49,032 bases of DNA from an uncultured Saprospiraceae bacterium (lineage in GTDB: Bacteria > Bacteroidota > Bacteroidia > Chitinophagales > Saprospiraceae): contig CAKZQC010000032.1 in assembly GCA_937139495.1 (NCBI GenBank), forward strand, positions 1-49,032, in the 5' to 3' direction. Both the position numbers and the translations under genes were made by a program. The notes under the pieces were generated by a model. The model was not told the origin of the DNA. It was given only the letters and a program-made list of their open reading frames with translations, and did not search any database. This document shows, one piece after another, positions 23,950 to 32,899 of the stretch (the stretch's first letter is position 1; every line of letters starts with the position of its first letter).

Positions 23950-26900
23950 TTATAATTCAGTAGTGTTATCTAAACTGTCATTCTCCTCTACTGTTGGTGT
24001 AGGAGGTACTACCTCGGCTGGTTCTTCTGTACTCAGGCGACTTATTACTGCTCTAAGAGCAGTAGTAGCAGCCGTCGTCATACGATAAGACAACCAGTAC
24101 ATAACAGGTACCACGACTAGCGTCAAGAAAGTAGCGAAGGTCAGACCAAACACAACCGTCCAAGACATAGCACCCCAAATAGCTGCGTTATCTCCACCAA
24201 TAAATATCTTTGGATCCAGCTCTGTAATTAAACTTCCAAAATCCATATTGAAACCAATAGCTAATGGAATTAGTCCCAAAATAGTCGTAACGGCTGTCAA
24301 CAAGACAGGGCGCAAACGAGTACCTCCACCTTCTATAATAGTTTCTTTAATTTCGTCAGCAGTCAACTCTTTTCTACCTGTTTCTTCTCGTTTTTGATCC
24401 CGCAAGAAATCCGTATAATCAATCAGTACAATGGCATTATTCACAACAATTCCCGCCAAGGAAATAATACCAATACCAGTCATCACAATTACGAAATCCA
24501 TTCCTGTAAAGGCATACCCTAGGAATACCCCAATCGTACTAAACACAATGGACAGTACAATAATAAAGGGCGAAATAAAGGAGTTGAACTGTGTCACCAA
24601 AATTAGAAAAATAGCAAAAATAGCAATTAATAAAGCATTGCTCAAAAATGCCATATTAGCGGCCATTTCTTCTTGTTCTCCCGTAAATCTATAGTCGTAA
24701 CCTTCGGGCATTTTTTCTTCCTTGTACGTAGACATCAGATTTTTGAGTTGTGCTACAATCTCATTGGCATTGTATCCATCTAGTACATTCGAGTAAATCG
24801 TAATCGTTCTTTTTTCGTCATTACGCTTCACCGAAGAGTAAGTAGTACTCAACCGCTTGGTAGCTACTGCCGAAATCGGTACTTGCATAATCTGTCCGCC
24901 CATATCCATATTCATATACGTAATAGATTGGTTCATCAGTGCTTCATCGCTATTACGATATTCGTCGTTGAATTTGAGCATAATCGGATACTCGTCTTCA
25001 CCATCTTTGAACTTACTTACTTCACGACCATACAAAGAAGTATTGAGTGCTTGTGCAATCTTGAGCGTCGATAAACCATAGCGTCTAGCACTGAGTCGGT
25101 CTATTTCTATAATATCCTGCTGTACACTTGCATCTACATTCATTTTGAGCTCTTCAACACCTGCTACATTTGCTGTTTTGAGGTATTTTTTGATATCCTC
25201 TGCTAGTGCAGAAAGTTCTTGCATCGGTTTGTCTGCTCCGAATATTTCTAAGTTAATTGGCTTACCAGTAGGTGGACCATCTTGATTACGAGCTACTACT
25301 ATCTCGACCCCTGCATAGCCAGTCAAAGCTTCACGAATATCTTCCATAACATCTTGTGTAGAAATGCCATTACGTTCATCGGAAGGCACAAAAGCAACAG
25401 TCAGACGTGCTTTATTGGGCGTAGCACCAGGTTCTGGTCGAGCCATTGGGTCGGCTGTATTTTCACCTATTTGCGAAAGTACATCTTCAATGATTCCAGC
25501 TTCTTTATATTTTGCAATAGCTCCTTCTACCTTTGTTTCGAGTGTTTTCATCAATTCGTTCGTACTTTGTATATCACTACCAATAGGAAGCTCTACAAAA
25601 GCATTGACATAAAGAGGATCTGCCGAAGGGAAGAAAACTGTTTTGGGTGCATTAGCTCCCAACAGCATGATAGAAAAAATCAATAAAGCAAATGATCCAA
25701 TAAATATAACTATTGGCATAAATCCATTGAGTGCAAAACGGATAAATTTATCATATCCGCGCTCTAAAGCTGGTAGTACTTTTATCTGGAATAAAACCGA
25801 TCCTGGACGAAACAAAAAGTAATTGACTAACGTCAAAGTAATCGTAATACCTAATGCATTTCGTAACCACATCGCATCTGAAAAAGCGGCAACAATAGCG
25901 ACTACTAACATAAGACCACAACCAAGTAGCACATTGATCATTTTTTGTTTTTCGTTACTTCGCACCAATCTGTTGTCGGAAATCTGCATAAATCTGGCAG
26001 TCAACACAGGTGTAATAACTAAAGCAACAAACAAAGAGGAACTCAATACAATAATAAGTGTTAGTGGTAAATAGCCCATAAATTCGCCCATCAGCCCAGG
26101 CCAAAACATAAGCGGTACAAATGCTGCTAACGTAGTAGCGGTAGATGATATAATAGGCATAGCCACCTCACCTGCTGCTTTCTTGGCAGCATCCTCGCCC
26201 GAATAGCCCAAATCCATGTAACGATAGATATTTTCTACTACTACAATCGAGTTATCAACCAATAGACCAAGTGCCAATATCAAAGAAAATAGCACAACGA
26301 CATTCAATGTAATGCCCATAATGTTGAGTATTAAAATACCCATTAACATCGACATTGGTATTGCTAATCCTACAAATAAGGCATTACGCAAGCCTAAGAA
26401 AAATAGCAAAACTATGACTACCAACAAAACTCCAGAAATGATACTATTGAATAAGTTAGAGAGTTGATCTTGTGTACTAATAGAAAGGTCATTAAATAAA
26501 CTGACCTTCATTTCTTCTGGAAATTTTTCAGCTTGTGCTTTCTTTACAATTACTTTGAGTTTTTCGGCAGCTGAAAGTAAATTTTCGCCACTTCGCTTGA
26601 TCACATCAAGTGACACTACAGGCTTATGATCGGCTCGTGCTATCGAAGTTGGATCTTCGACTGTTTCACGAACAGTCGCCAAATCACGCAAAAAGACAGA
26701 GTTCCCAAATTCACTTTTGATAATTAAATCTTCGATTTCGGTAATCGACTTAAACTCACCCAATACTCGTACTGTACGGCTAAATCCGTTGAACTTACGT
26801 TCTCCTGCCGACATCGTTAAGTTTTCGGTAGCAATGGCATTAGCTATATCATCAAAGCTAATACGCTTGGCTTGCATCTGTTTCCAATCCACATCAATGT

Positions 26901-27498
26901 GGACTTCTTTATCCGCAACTCCCTTGAGTTTCACTTCTGATATTTCGGACAGTTTTTCGATTTCATCTTGCAAGTATTCTCCATACGATCGTAATTCATC
27001 GCCTGAAAAATCGCCTGAAAGATTGACCGTAATAATCGGAATTTCGGAAAGATTGATTTCAAATACATCTGGACCAGCCGTTAAGTCTTTCGGAAAATCT
27101 CTATCTCCTTTTGCTTTATCAACTGCATCTTTGACTTTTCGTAGTGCATCATCAACCTCTACATCGGTCTTAAATTCTACGATAATATTGGAAAAGTCAT
27201 TCATAGAATTCCCTTCCATTTTCTTGATACCTGACATTGATCCCAACTCTTTTTCGAGCGGAATCGTGACAAGTTTTTCCATATCCTCTGCAGAGTTACC
27301 CGAATAAGTCGTAGCGATATAGATAGTTGGTATTACGATTTCGGGAAACTGCTCCTTAGGCATATCCTGGTAAGACTGCCAGCCAAAAAACAGAATCATA
27401 GCCGTAAGTAGAAATATACTAGTCGAGTTATCGACTGCAAAGGACGTAGCCCTAAAATTTCTGTATAATTTTTTGTCTTCTTTATTATTGTTGCTCAT
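23950..27498 (-). CDS. RND efflux transporter permease subunit (AcrB/HAE-like)
   Basis: This 1182-aa inner-membrane proton-driven pump has the two-fold RND layout: an N-terminal helix (about 29-42), a first periplasmic domain, helices 2-6 around about 345-560, a long periplasmic half (about 620-930) and helices 8-12 near 940-1140. Diagnostic motifs are PTIYIATTYSGNSAEDMEKLVTIPLE, the TM4 proton-relay segment LLVDNSIVVVENI, and GIGIISLAGIVVNNAIVLIDY with GGGTRLRPVLLTAVTTILGLIPLA. It is about 130 residues longer than AcrB, partly from a C-terminal Thr/Glu/Pro tail and a helix inserted near 520-560. It is last in the tetR-tolC-mfp-rnd operon. The substrate is not readable from sequence. Confidence 0.92.
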   Translation of the reverse strand: MSNNNKEDKKLYRNFRATSFAVDNSTSIFLLTAMILFFGWQSYQDMPKEQFPEIVIPTIYIATTYSGNSAEDMEKLVTIPLEKELGSMSGIKKMEGNSMNDFSNIIVEFKTDVEVDDALRKVKDAVDKAKGDRDFPKDLTAGPDVFEINLSEIPIITVNLSGDFSGDELRSYGEYLQDEIEKLSEISEVKLKGVADKEVHIDVDWKQMQAKRISFDDIANAIATENLTMSAGERKFNGFSRTVRVLGEFKSITEIEDLIIKSEFGNSVFLRDLATVRETVEDPTSIARADHKPVVSLDVIKRSGENLLSAAEKLKVIVKKAQAEKFPEEMKVSLFNDLSISTQDQLSNLFNSIISGVLLVVIVLLFFLGLRNALFVGLAIPMSMLMGILILNIMGITLNVVVLFSLILALGLLVDNSIVVVENIYRYMDLGYSGEDAAKKAAGEVAMPIISSTATTLAAFVPLMFWPGLMGEFMGYLPLTLIIVLSSSLFVALVITPVLTARFMQISDNRLVRSNEKQKMINVLLGCGLMLVVAIVAAFSDAMWLRNALGITITLTLVNYFLFRPGSVLFQIKVLPALERGYDKFIRFALNGFMPIVIFIGSFALLIFSIMLLGANAPKTVFFPSADPLYVNAFVELPIGSDIQSTNELMKTLETKVEGAIAKYKEAGIIEDVLSQIGENTADPMARPEPGATPNKARLTVAFVPSDERNGISTQDVMEDIREALTGYAGVEIVVARNQDGPPTGKPINLEIFGADKPMQELSALAEDIKKYLKTANVAGVEELKMNVDASVQQDIIEIDRLSARRYGLSTLKIAQALNTSLYGREVSKFKDGEDEYPIMLKFNDEYRNSDEALMNQSITYMNMDMGGQIMQVPISAVATKRLSTTYSSVKRNDEKRTITIYSNVLDGYNANEIVAQLKNLMSTYKEEKMPEGYDYRFTGEQEEMAANMAFLSNALLIAIFAIFLILVTQFNSFISPFIIVLSIVFSTIGVFLGYAFTGMDFVIVMTGIGIISLAGIVVNNAIVLIDYTDFLRDQKREETGRKELTADEIKETIIEGGGTRLRPVLLTAVTTILGLIPLAIGFNMDFGSLITELDPKIFIGGDNAAIWGAMSWTVVFGLTFATFLTLVVVPVMYWLSYRMTTAATTALRAVISRLSTEEPAEVVPPTPTVEENDSLDNTTEL

Positions 27499-27577
27499 TA
27501 TCTCTATGGATTAATAGTGTGCCAGCAGTCAAAACAAGTCTAAACTCATCTTACCACTTGCGGTTGTCAACTAATTC

Positions 27578-28723
27578 CTACTCTACGATTTTTAATAACT
27601 CTCCATTACCTACAGCTGTAGCACCTTTGGTGATAATACTTTCTTTGCCTGTCAGACCGCTTGTTACTACCGTTTCGTTGCGGTATGTTCTGCCTAGTTT
27701 GATGATTTTTTTGACCGCACGACCATTTTCTGCTACCATCATAAATACAGCTCCACTTACATCTTGCTGAATTAATTCATCAGGAACAACAATTGCATTT
27801 TTGACTTCGTAATCATTAATCAGCATTGTCGCCAACAAGTTTGGCTTAATCATATTGCTTTTGTCGTCAATATTTGCCTCTACTTCAAACGTACGATTTG
27901 TTGGATTAATCGTTCTACCTATTGTCAGTACTTTGACCTCTTGTTGCACATCTAGTGCAGGAAACCCTACGGTTACTTTTTCGCCGCGCTTGATATTACC
28001 CAAATAGATTTCAGGTACAGCCGCTACGACTTTCAAGCTGTTTGTATTCAAGATTTGTACAATAGGAGTTCCAGGACCAGCCATTTCGCCTTCCTTCGCC
28101 ATCACTACATCTACATAACCACTAGACGGAGCATAAACACTTGATTTGCTACGTTCGTACTCCAAACCTTCTTTGTTTTTTTCAAGTGATTCTACTTGAT
28201 TTTTAGCTTGTAAGTATTGTACTTCTGAGCCAATATTTTTTTTCCACAAATTTTCTTGTCTTGTATAAATGTCTCTTGCTAGTTCTAGCGATTTGTCTAT
28301 TTGAGCAATACTTTTGTCAATACTCTGCATATTGATACGAGCGATTAAGCTACCTTTTTTGACAAAATCACCTTCTTTGACTTTCAAATCCATAATACGA
28401 CCACCTGTTTCGCTACTAGCAGCCGTTGGTTCGTCGGCAGTCATTACGTTTCCTTGTACTTCTATGAAGTGGCGAAAATCTTTGGTTGTCAATGTTCCAA
28501 CTTCGACGACTACTTCTTTTTCCTTGACCGACTCAGGGTCAAGTCTTGCTATAATCGCCTGAAGCGAATCCATTTCTGCTTTAACTTTGTTTAGTTCTTG
28601 ACGTTTTTTGCCAAGTTCTGTACGAGCTTCAGCAGCCGTTTCTGGCGTTTTTTCTGCATTGCCACCACAAGCAATAGCAGTAGAAAATACTACTAATACG
28701 AGTAAATATTGTATTGTTTTCAT
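27578..28723 (-). CDS. RND periplasmic adaptor (membrane fusion) lipoprotein
   Basis: This 381-aa adaptor links the RND pump to the outer-membrane channel. Its lipoprotein signal ends AIAC (Cys19). A short coiled coil follows (about 30-65, ELGKKRQELNKVKAEMDSLQ), which is unusual before the barrel. Then come a lipoyl half (VEVQGNVMTADEPTAASSETGGRIMDLKVKEGDFVKKGSLIA region), an alpha-hairpin (about 130-190), the second lipoyl half (SSVYAPSSGYVDVVMAKEGEMA), and beta-barrel and membrane-proximal domains (about 210-381). The operon order puts it between tolC and the pump gene. Confidence 0.9.
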   Translation of the reverse strand: MKTIQYLLVLVVFSTAIACGGNAEKTPETAAEARTELGKKRQELNKVKAEMDSLQAIIARLDPESVKEKEVVVEVGTLTTKDFRHFIEVQGNVMTADEPTAASSETGGRIMDLKVKEGDFVKKGSLIARINMQSIDKSIAQIDKSLELARDIYTRQENLWKKNIGSEVQYLQAKNQVESLEKNKEGLEYERSKSSVYAPSSGYVDVVMAKEGEMAGPGTPIVQILNTNSLKVVAAVPEIYLGNIKRGEKVTVGFPALDVQQEVKVLTIGRTINPTNRTFEVEANIDDKSNMIKPNLLATMLINDYEVKNAIVVPDELIQQDVSGAVFMMVAENGRAVKKIIKLGRTYRNETVVTSGLTGKESIITKGATAVGNGELLKIVE

Positions 28724-28793
28724 GTTCTTATTTTAGAGCTTTTGTGTCCGCAATCACCTTGATTGCTTCCATGTTCGTTATGTTCTTTTAAAA

Positions 28794-30155
28794 TTAGTTG
28801 CCCAATGCTTTGTCCAAATCAGCTTTAGCGACCATCAGGTCATACAGCGAATTGAGGCGATTGGCTTGCGTGCGATACAGTTCTTGTTCTGCCTGTGTCA
28901 TTTCTACACTAGAACCGACACCTTCTTTGTACTTGATTCGGGTAGTTTCCATGATACGTTCTGCCAATTCCAAATTTTTGTCCTGACTAGCCAAACGCAG
29001 CTTTGCATTTTGATACACCGCTCTAGCATTGATTACCTGTAAGGTTGCCGCACGCTCAAAATCTTGGAGTTCATACTTAAATCGGAGTACATCTAACTTC
29101 GACTGTTCTATTTGAGCGGCTTTTTTGAAACCATCAAAAATAGGCACATTCAACTTGAGCCCAACAATAGTAGTAGGATAAAACCCTGGAGCATCACCAT
29201 CAAATAAATCATCTCGTTGTAGTGCTTGTTGGTGGGTCGCAAAAACACTCAAAGAAGGAGTATATCCCATCAAGAAACGTTTTGTATTCAGTTCGTTGAG
29301 GTCTATATTTTGCTTCAATACATCTGATTCTATCCTATTGGAGGTATTGATATCTCCTGTCAGTTCTGTTTCTGTTGGCTCTACCAATAGATCATCTAAC
29401 TCGTCTGTCAATTGGATTTCATCTTCCAAGTTGTGGTACATCTGAAACTTCAAGATATTGTACGCTACATCAACCTGTCTGTTAAGGGCATCTAGTTCAG
29501 TTTGCAAATTCGCCAACGAAAGATTGAGGCGATCTACATCCAGTTGCTCTACCAATCCATTGTCATAAAAAGCCTGCGTCTCTTTGGTTATCGTCTGCAA
29601 GTTGGCAATATTTTTATTGAGTACTTTTCGGTTTTCTTCCGAAATCAAGACCGTCAAGTAAGCTTTCGTGATGACATCTTTGAGTTGATAGATTGTCAAA
29701 TCAGCTTGTCTTTTGGTCAGTTCTGCAAATCCTTTTGACGCCTTGAGCCCTACGAAATAAGAACCATCAAAAGCCAACCAATTGGCATTCAATGCAAAGG
29801 TCAAGTTCTGGCGTGTACCAAACTGCGTAGTCGAATACCCAGGTTCTGGCTCTGGCAATGGACCAATCGGAGGAGGCAAATCAAATGTAAAAGCATCATT
29901 GGGTATCAATTGCGTCGGCAAGTGAACGTAGTAGCTATAATCAATACCACCGTTTACTTGTGGCAAACCGATAGACGAAAATTCTTTCACTTGTGCCTTG
30001 GCAGAAGCGACGTCTAGACGTGCCTTCTGTACATCGGAGTGATTCGCTTGTGCATACCAAATCGCTTCCTTTAGCGAAAACTGAGCAGCCTCTTGTGCAT
30101 GAAGCACACTACTACTACAAAATAAGGCTAGCACAAAAAAATAAAGTTTGTTCAT
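28794..30155 (-). CDS. TolC family outer-membrane efflux protein
   Basis: This 453-aa protein has a signal peptide (about 1-20, ending LHAQ) and the two-fold TolC pattern of long amphipathic helices: FSLKEAIWYAQANHSDVQKARLDVASAKA near the N terminus, and the second repeat starting around 235-260. It ends with the typical closing hairpin YKEGVGSSVEMTQAEQELYRTQANRLNSLYDLMVAKADLDKALG. It forms the outer-membrane and periplasmic duct of the pump encoded downstream. The gap to tetR is 11 bases. Confidence 0.9.
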   Translation of the reverse strand: MNKLYFFVLALFCSSSVLHAQEAAQFSLKEAIWYAQANHSDVQKARLDVASAKAQVKEFSSIGLPQVNGGIDYSYYVHLPTQLIPNDAFTFDLPPPIGPLPEPEPGYSTTQFGTRQNLTFALNANWLAFDGSYFVGLKASKGFAELTKRQADLTIYQLKDVITKAYLTVLISEENRKVLNKNIANLQTITKETQAFYDNGLVEQLDVDRLNLSLANLQTELDALNRQVDVAYNILKFQMYHNLEDEIQLTDELDDLLVEPTETELTGDINTSNRIESDVLKQNIDLNELNTKRFLMGYTPSLSVFATHQQALQRDDLFDGDAPGFYPTTIVGLKLNVPIFDGFKKAAQIEQSKLDVLRFKYELQDFERAATLQVINARAVYQNAKLRLASQDKNLELAERIMETTRIKYKEGVGSSVEMTQAEQELYRTQANRLNSLYDLMVAKADLDKALGN

Positions 30156-30166
30156 TACTATAATGA

Positions 30167-30793
30167 TTAAAATATAATAGAATTAAGTGTATTTTCTTTC
30201 ATGAATTCTTCTAGTACTGCTCGTCCTTTTGACGACACAATACCATGAATGTGGTACTTCATAAACTCTCCATAGATTTTACTCGTGGTGTATTCTTCCA
30301 GTGAAAAGGTTTCGCCATCGGATAAGATTGGAAATAAGCCTACATAAATTTTGGCAATTATCTTGATATCTAAATCCGCTCTATAGATTCCTTCTTCCAC
30401 CCCTCGCTGCAAATTATGCTCTGCCATATTTAGGATATAGGTTCGATGGAATCCGTCCATTAATTTCCACACAGAACGATAATATTTTTGCAGGTCATAA
30501 ATGATAGAAGGGTTGATGGCTTTGATTTGATTCTGTACATATATGCTGATTCGCAATAGCTCATCAAGTGCGTTATCAGCATCTCTTACTGCCGCATTAC
30601 ACATCTCCGTTTCTTCACTGATATAGCTCTTTACTATTTTAGCTACCAAATCCTGTTTGTTCTCAATATGTACATAGAGCGTCTTTTTGGAAATGCCCAA
30701 TTGACGAGCTATCTCGGTCATCGTTACACTCCGAATGCCATATTTACGGAACAGCTTGTCCGCTGTATCTAATATGTTTGTTAAATCACTCAA
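30167..30793 (-). CDS. TetR/AcrR family regulator of the RND operon
   Basis: This 208-aa protein has an N-terminal TetR helix-turn-helix (about 5-50): ILDTADKLFRKYGIRSVTMTEIARQLGISKKTLYVHIENKQDLV. A helical ligand-binding and dimerisation domain follows. It is the first gene of tetR-tolC-mfp-rnd and is therefore co-transcribed with the pump it very probably represses. Half-sites GTTTCC/GGAAAC surround its promoter (30829-30918), which fits autorepression relieved by a pump substrate; that is inference. Confidence 0.9.
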   Translation of the reverse strand: MSDLTNILDTADKLFRKYGIRSVTMTEIARQLGISKKTLYVHIENKQDLVAKIVKSYISEETEMCNAAVRDADNALDELLRISIYVQNQIKAINPSIIYDLQKYYRSVWKLMDGFHRTYILNMAEHNLQRGVEEGIYRADLDIKIIAKIYVGLFPILSDGETFSLEEYTTSKIYGEFMKYHIHGIVSSKGRAVLEEFMKENTLNSIIF

Positions 30794-30828
30794 ATTTTGA
30801 AGCTATAAATCAGAAACTATGATAGTAT

Positions 30829-30918
30829 CCTTAGTTTCCAATGGGACAAAAAAAATGTTTTGGTGGCACAAATGTAAATCAAAAAAACCAGGAAACCAAG
30901 GAAGGGTTAAAAGTTTCC
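30829..30918. promoter_or_regulatory. Putative TetR operator half-sites
   Basis: CCTTAGTTTCC (30829-30839) and GGAAACCAAGG (30891-30901) are inverted at 10 of 11 positions. A third half-site GTTTCC is at 30913-30918, itself inverted to the second. The middle site overlaps the -33 region of the operon promoter, a normal repressor position. Confidence 0.5.
30869..30900 (-). promoter_or_regulatory. Promoter of the tetR-tolC-mfp-rnd operon
   Basis: On the minus strand TTGG (30900-30897), a 20-base spacer and TACATTTG (30876-30869) fit the Bacteroidota promoter. The leader is about 70 bases. Confidence 0.6.
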
Positions 30919-30995
30919 AAAGTTTTTTTGATTTATCTTCACTTTTGCATCAATAGCTCTAGTCGAAGCGTACTATTTTTTATCAAAAAGATTAT

Positions 30996-31003
30996 TATCT
31001 TTG
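30996..31003 (+). promoter_or_regulatory. -7 element TATCTTTG upstream of dut
   Basis: TATCTTTG is an exact TAnnTTTG match, with only a T-rich -33 region. The leader of about 180 bases holds the dyad TTATTTG-GAA-CAAATAA (31089-31105), which may be an operator or a structural element. Confidence 0.4.
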
Positions 31004-31191
31004 TCAGCTAAGCTAATTGCTACTTATTTGATGTTATTTCCAGCAAAAAGCGAAGCAATAAATAAAGAAGTTGTTTAAGCGTTTTTATTTATTTGGAACA
31101 AATAATAGTGTTATTTCAAAACAAGAAGGTTCTTCTATTTGTAGCAATATCTATTGTATAACTCCTTTTTCAATCAAAACAAATCTCCTTT

Positions 31192-31623
31192 ATGAATATT
31201 CGGATTGTTAATCAGTCTGCTTTCGAGTTGCCCAGCTACGCTACAATAGGTAGTGCAGGCATGGACTTGCGAGCCCACCTAGCAGCCACCGTAGTACTAC
31301 AGCCACTAGAGCGTCGAGTGATCCCAACAGGACTATATATAGAATTGCCACAAGGCTACGAAGCTCAAATAAGACCTAGAAGTGGTCTGGCACTCAAAAA
31401 AGGCTTGTCTATCCCGAATGCTCCCGGTACCATTGATAGTGACTATAGAGGTGAAATAGGCGTCATACTCATTAACTTATCCGATGCTGCCATAGAAATA
31501 GCCGCTGGTGACAGAATCGCCCAGATGGTCATTGCTCGATACGAGCAAGTAACTTGGCAGTTGACCGAAGAATTAACAACTAGCAACAGAGGTGCAGGTG
31601 GATATGGCAGCACAGGCAAATAA
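31192..31623 (+). CDS. dut: dUTP diphosphatase
   Basis: This 143-aa trimeric dUTPase hydrolyses dUTP to dUMP and pyrophosphate, keeping uracil out of DNA and feeding dTMP synthesis. All five family motifs are visible: GSAGMDLRAH (1), RPRSGLALKKG (2), NAPGTIDSDYRGEIGVIL (3, with the catalytic Asp and uracil-binding Tyr), GDRIAQMVIARY (4) and the glycine-rich GAGGYGSTG (5), which closes over the nucleotide. The length is typical. The gene is 123 bases ahead of the nucleotidyltransferase. Confidence 0.95.
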   Translation: MNIRIVNQSAFELPSYATIGSAGMDLRAHLAATVVLQPLERRVIPTGLYIELPQGYEAQIRPRSGLALKKGLSIPNAPGTIDSDYRGEIGVILINLSDAAIEIAAGDRIAQMVIARYEQVTWQLTEELTTSNRGAGGYGSTGK

Positions 31624-31746
31624 GCAGCTGCTAATTTTCAAAATGTCCTCTTTTAAGAAAATAGAAGTAGTTTTATTGTATGGTTTTTTCTACCTAACCC
31701 GTAGATTATCTCCATTGCATCAAACCACTTCATACCTAATCATACT

Positions 31747-32751
31747 ATGAAAATAATAATACCAATGGCAGGGCGTGGTACTCGCCTACGTCCGCATACA
31801 CTTACTGTCCCGAAGCCACTTGTCAAAGTAGCAGGCAAATCTATTGTACACCGTCTAGTAGAAGATTTGGCAGCCGCCTATGGGGGCAAAATAGAAGAAA
31901 TCGCTTTCATTATCGGCGATTTTGGTCCAGGAGTAGAGCAAGACTTATTGGACTTGGCAGCACGTCTTGGCGCCAAGGGACATGTCGTACAACAAACCGA
32001 AAAGCTAGGTACAGCACACGCTATTTTGTGTGCTAAACAATGCCTTTCGGGTCCTGTAATCGTCGCTTTTGCCGACACGCTTTTTGATTCCAATTTCGAA
32101 TTGGATGTAGAGCAAGATGGTGTCCTTTGGGTACAAAAAATAGAAGATCCTTCTGCTTATGGTGTCGTGACACTTGATGAAGCTGGTTTTGTGACTGAGT
32201 TTGTCGAAAAACCAACTAATTTTGTATCTGACTTAGCAATCATTGGTATCTATTACTTCAAAGATGGTGATTTTCTGAAACAAGAACTCCAATACTTGAT
32301 TGATAATAAAATCATGCAAAAAGGCGAATACCAAATCACGAATGCCTTGGAGAATATGAAAGCCAAAGGAAAAAAATTCCGTACGCAAGCGATTGACGAA
32401 TGGCTAGATTGTGGCAACAAGAAAGCCGTGGTATATGCCAACCAGCGTGTATTGACCATCAAGGAAGACGCTGCCAAAGTAGCCGATTCGGTACAAACCA
32501 CCAATAGCATTATTATACCGCCTTGTTATATTGCCGATAATGTCGTTATCAAAAACTCTGTCATCGGACCCCATGTTTCTATTGGAGAAAACTCCGTGAT
32601 AGAAAATGCTATTATTTCCAATAGCCTACTGCAACACAACGTAACACTATCCAATGTGCTGTTAGAAAACTCAATGCTGGGTTCTCATACCACTGGTCAA
32701 GGTTCCAAATCAGATTTGAGCATTAGTGATTATTCTACGTTCAAGCAATAG
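31747..32751 (+). CDS. Sugar-nucleotidyltransferase with hexapeptide C-terminal domain
   Basis: This 334-aa protein is an NDP-sugar pyrophosphorylase-type enzyme. The nucleotide-binding signature IPMAGRGTRLRPHTLTVPKPL is at residues about 4-24. Further segments are QQTEKLGTAHAILCA, the metal-binding VAFADTLFD (replacing the usual GD) and EKP at the sugar site. The C-terminal fifth (from about 255, PPCYIADNVVIKNSVIGPHVSIGENSVI) is a left-handed beta-helix of hexapeptide repeats. It would form a nucleotide sugar from a sugar 1-phosphate and NTP; the sugar is not predictable. It may use products of a phosphohexomutase such as the one at 3817. Confidence 0.85.
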   Translation: MKIIIPMAGRGTRLRPHTLTVPKPLVKVAGKSIVHRLVEDLAAAYGGKIEEIAFIIGDFGPGVEQDLLDLAARLGAKGHVVQQTEKLGTAHAILCAKQCLSGPVIVAFADTLFDSNFELDVEQDGVLWVQKIEDPSAYGVVTLDEAGFVTEFVEKPTNFVSDLAIIGIYYFKDGDFLKQELQYLIDNKIMQKGEYQITNALENMKAKGKKFRTQAIDEWLDCGNKKAVVYANQRVLTIKEDAAKVADSVQTTNSIIIPPCYIADNVVIKNSVIGPHVSIGENSVIENAIISNSLLQHNVTLSNVLLENSMLGSHTTGQGSKSDLSISDYSTFKQ

Positions 32752-32878
32752 ATAATACTACTCCTACACCAGTTACTTCATCCATTAAAGTTTCTCTAAC
32801 TTTTTTTGGATGTAAATTTGTGCCTGCTATGCTGTCGTTTTTTTTTCAATTTTTCATTACTTCAAACTACTCAGGTAG

Positions 32879-32886
32879 TAGTTTTG
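32879..32886 (+). promoter_or_regulatory. -7 element TAGTTTTG, envelope operon promoter
   Basis: TAGTTTTG ends 13 bases before the ATG at 32900, so the mRNA would be nearly leaderless. A second match, TAAATTTG (32813-32820), could give a longer leader. Neither has a clear -33 element. Confidence 0.4.
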
Positions 32887-32899
32887 CAAATAAAATTAT

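Noticed and set aside
24431..24694. Plus-strand ORFs across the RND operon (24431-28562)
   Set aside because: They are antisense shadows of conserved efflux genes with no initiation signals.
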